NCBI RefSeq assembly: GCF_900113955.1
Contig: NZ_FORH01000001.1
Location: 922,395-986,394, forward strand
Direction of reading: 5' to 3'
DNA: 64,000 nt
Source of the DNA: Celeribacter neptunius
GTDB taxonomy: Bacteria; Pseudomonadota; Alphaproteobacteria; Rhodobacterales; Rhodobacteraceae
Shown here: in pieces, positions 62,636 through 64,000 of the stretch
How positions within the stretch are numbered: the stretch's first letter is position 1
How the letters are laid out: each line of letters starts with the position of its first letter
Made by a program: the position numbers and the translations under genes
The notes under the pieces: generated by a model
Told to the model about the DNA's origin: nothing
Databases searched by the model: none
What the model saw: the letters and a program-made list of their open reading frames with translations, nothing else

Positions 62636-63010
62636 ATGAAACACAGTCTTCGCAAACTCACCACATTCCTGCTGATCACCACCATGGCGGCGGCGCCGAT
62701 GGTCGCTTTCGCGCAAAGCGGGCCGCGCCCGATTCAGCAGCAAAGACAAATGCAAGTGCAGGTTCAGGATCGGTATTGCGTCCGTCAGGGCGTGACACTG
62801 AATGGCCGGGCGGGTCCGGGCACCCAGTATCATAAAATGCTGACCCTGAGATCCGGCACACAGCTCAAACTGTTGAACCAACAACGGGGTTGGGCACAGG
62901 TTGAAACGCCGCAAGGCGAACGGGTCTGGGTGTCCAGCCGTTACCTGATGTGCGACGGCACCTGTGGCCTGCAACTCGGCACACCACGCGGTCCGGCCTA
63001 TAACCGCTAG
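62636..63010 (+). CDS. Exported SH3-domain protein
   Basis: A 124-residue exported protein. The signal peptide (KLTTFLLITTMAAAPMVAFA) is followed by a Gln-rich stretch (QQQRQMQVQVQ). A bacterial SH3_3 domain follows (about 55-110: RQGVTLNGRAGPGTQYHKML, TLRSGTQLKLLNQQRGWAQV). A CDGTCG end adds two of its three mature cysteines. Periplasmic SH3 proteins of this size often bind peptidoglycan. GGAGG lies upstream of ATG 62636. Single-gene unit with its own terminator. Confidence 0.9.
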   Translation: MKHSLRKLTTFLLITTMAAAPMVAFAQSGPRPIQQQRQMQVQVQDRYCVRQGVTLNGRAGPGTQYHKMLTLRSGTQLKLLNQQRGWAQVETPQGERVWVSSRYLMCDGTCGLQLGTPRGPAYNR

Positions 63011-63087
63011 GGCTCAGGCCCCGAACCGCAAGAGGATGCTTGAGGCCCGTGCATCCCCTCCCCGATGACACGCGCGCCTCGCATATG

Positions 63088-63113
63088 GCCCCCGCTCCGG
63101 CGGGGGCTTTTTT
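63088..63113 (+). terminator. Rho-independent terminator of the SH3-protein gene
   Basis: GCCCCCGC (63088-63095) pairs with GCGGGGGC (63100-63107), loop TCCG, then six T residues. The convergent trmJ gene ends at 63136. Confidence 0.93.
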
Positions 63114-63135
63114 CTGCGCCTGAGGAGCGTCTGGC

Positions 63136-63903
63136 TCAGCCGCGCTCTTTCCAGCGCTTCATCTGCCGCATCACCCCGTGCAGCATCTGCACATCGGCGC
63201 GGGTGAGCGGCATGCGCGACCAGAGGTTGCGCAGGTTGAGCTTCATATTCTCGGCCTTGTGATCCGGGAAGAAGAACCCGGCCTCTTCCATCACGTCTTC
63301 ATAGTGATCGCCGAGTTTTTCCACCTCGATATGACCGGCCCAGTCGGTCTTGGCGAGATCCATCACCTCGGGGGCGACATCCGTGGTCTGGCGGCCCCAT
63401 TCGTAGGACATCAGGAGCACGGCCTGCGCCAGATTGAGCGAGGCAAACACCGGGTTCACCGGCACGGTGACGATGGCATTGGCCTCGACCACGTCCTCAT
63501 TTTCAAGCCCTGCGCGTTCCGGGCCGAACATTACGCCGATCTTCTTGCCTTCGGCCACCATGGCGCGGGCCTGTTCCATGGCGCGCTCGGGCGTCACCAC
63601 CGGTTTGGTGATGCCGCGCATCCGTGCCGTGGTGGCAAAGACATAGTCGCAATCCGCGACCGCCGCGCGCACCGTGTCGAAATGCCCGGCCTCGTCCAAA
63701 AGACGCCCGGCGCCGGAGGCCATGGCCACGGCTTTCGGATTGGGCCAGCCGTCGCGCGGGGCGACGACCCGCATCCGGTCGAGCCCGAAATTCCACATGG
63801 CGCGTGCCGCCCCACCGATATTCTCGCCCATCTGCGGACGCACGAGGATGATCGCGGGGGTGATCATCGCCGGGGTTGGGCCAGTTTGGGCAGTATCGGA
63901 CAT
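63136..63903 (-). CDS. trmJ: tRNA (cytidine/uridine-2'-O-)-methyltransferase TrmJ
   Basis: A 255-residue SPOUT methyltransferase of the TrmJ/LasT type that methylates the ribose of nucleotide 32 in tRNA. Motifs: IILVRPQMGENIGGAARAMWNFGL at the start (in two parts), GVMFGPERAGLENEDV (motif II) and VPVNPVFASLNLAQAVLL (motif III) forming the trefoil knot. The C-terminal 90 residues form the RNA-binding extension. The start at 63903 was kept; a later ATG (residue 13) would drop only non-conserved residues. The remaining 97 bases of the window hold only its upstream region. Confidence 0.95.
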   Translation of the reverse strand: MSDTAQTGPTPAMITPAIILVRPQMGENIGGAARAMWNFGLDRMRVVAPRDGWPNPKAVAMASGAGRLLDEAGHFDTVRAAVADCDYVFATTARMRGITKPVVTPERAMEQARAMVAEGKKIGVMFGPERAGLENEDVVEANAIVTVPVNPVFASLNLAQAVLLMSYEWGRQTTDVAPEVMDLAKTDWAGHIEVEKLGDHYEDVMEEAGFFFPDHKAENMKLNLRNLWSRMPLTRADVQMLHGVMRQMKRWKERG

Positions 63904-64000
63904 GAGACGGACCTGTTTTGGAAGATTTGGCGCGTGATAGGCGGATTTGACCGCACTCGCAAGGCTTCCGCCCGCCCACGGCTTGCGCTATAGGGGGCGA

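Overview
This window is chromosomal DNA of a high-GC alphaproteobacterium, most likely a member of the Rhodobacteraceae (Roseobacter group or a close relative). I base this on the gene families and their arrangement: a metal-ligand-poor HemB, an IscR without the classical iron-sulfur ligands heading an iscR-suf operon, the pterin-binding and RamA-like parts of a split methionine synthase, a bdhA-patatin pair, and paired small entericidin-type lipoproteins. No database search was possible; family names rest on motifs, length and gene context.

Layout. 1-6.3 kb: Lrp/AsnC regulator, an orphan LuxR-type regulator, rpsB-tsf with a clear promoter and terminator, and a two-gene operon of unrecognised exported proteins. 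6.4-9.6 kb: psuK-psuG (pseudouridine salvage), a DUF502 membrane protein and a small exported protein. 9.6-18 kb: bdhA-patatin, a candidate small RNA, a family-5 solute-binding protein, two tiny lipoproteins, an XRE-cupin regulator, a DsbA-family protein and an MFS exporter. 17.9-25.4 kb: mfd, a membrane protein, hemB, a SYLF lipoprotein and ppx/gppA. 25.6-29.6 kb: an operon carrying two parts of a predicted split methionine synthase with rluE in between. 29.7-35.3 kb: tRNA-Gly(CCC), a divergent MerR/DUF2938 pair, an SCP2 protein, a CorC-type transporter, rlmJ and a HerA-like ATPase. 35.3-36.1 kb has no protein gene but two well-structured candidate small RNAs, one resembling the anti-Shine-Dalgarno 'cuckoo'/CcsR family. 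36-43 kb is envelope biology: IalB, a dedicated ketosynthase-ACP-LpxD cluster, an L,D-transpeptidase and a divergent DUF882 peptidase. 43-45.7 kb: an octaheme tetrathionate/nitrite-reductase-type cytochrome with a membrane cytochrome b and an FNR/NnrR-like site upstream. 46-57 kb: tRNA-Arg(CCG) and the long iscR-suf operon, with an Irr box (ICE) on top of its -10 element and six extra genes between sufB and sufC. 57-64 kb: small hydrolase operon, tandem-HD protein, thioesterase, M32 carboxypeptidase, heme A synthase, SH3 protein and trmJ.

The window is mostly core genome: no insertion sequence, prophage, integrase or CRISPR array was seen. The accessory signal lies between genes. A modular dispersed repeat family occurs at least six times (near 14.1, 17.8, 23.2, 33.6, 36.9 and 43.0 kb), and one of its modules is a hairpin with a compensatory base change between two copies. 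The most useful leads are the two candidate RNAs at 35.4-35.8 kb, the candidate RNA at 11.7 kb, the Irr box in the suf promoter, the split methionine synthase operon with shared Gly/Arg tails, and the unknown exported pair at 3.8-6.3 kb.
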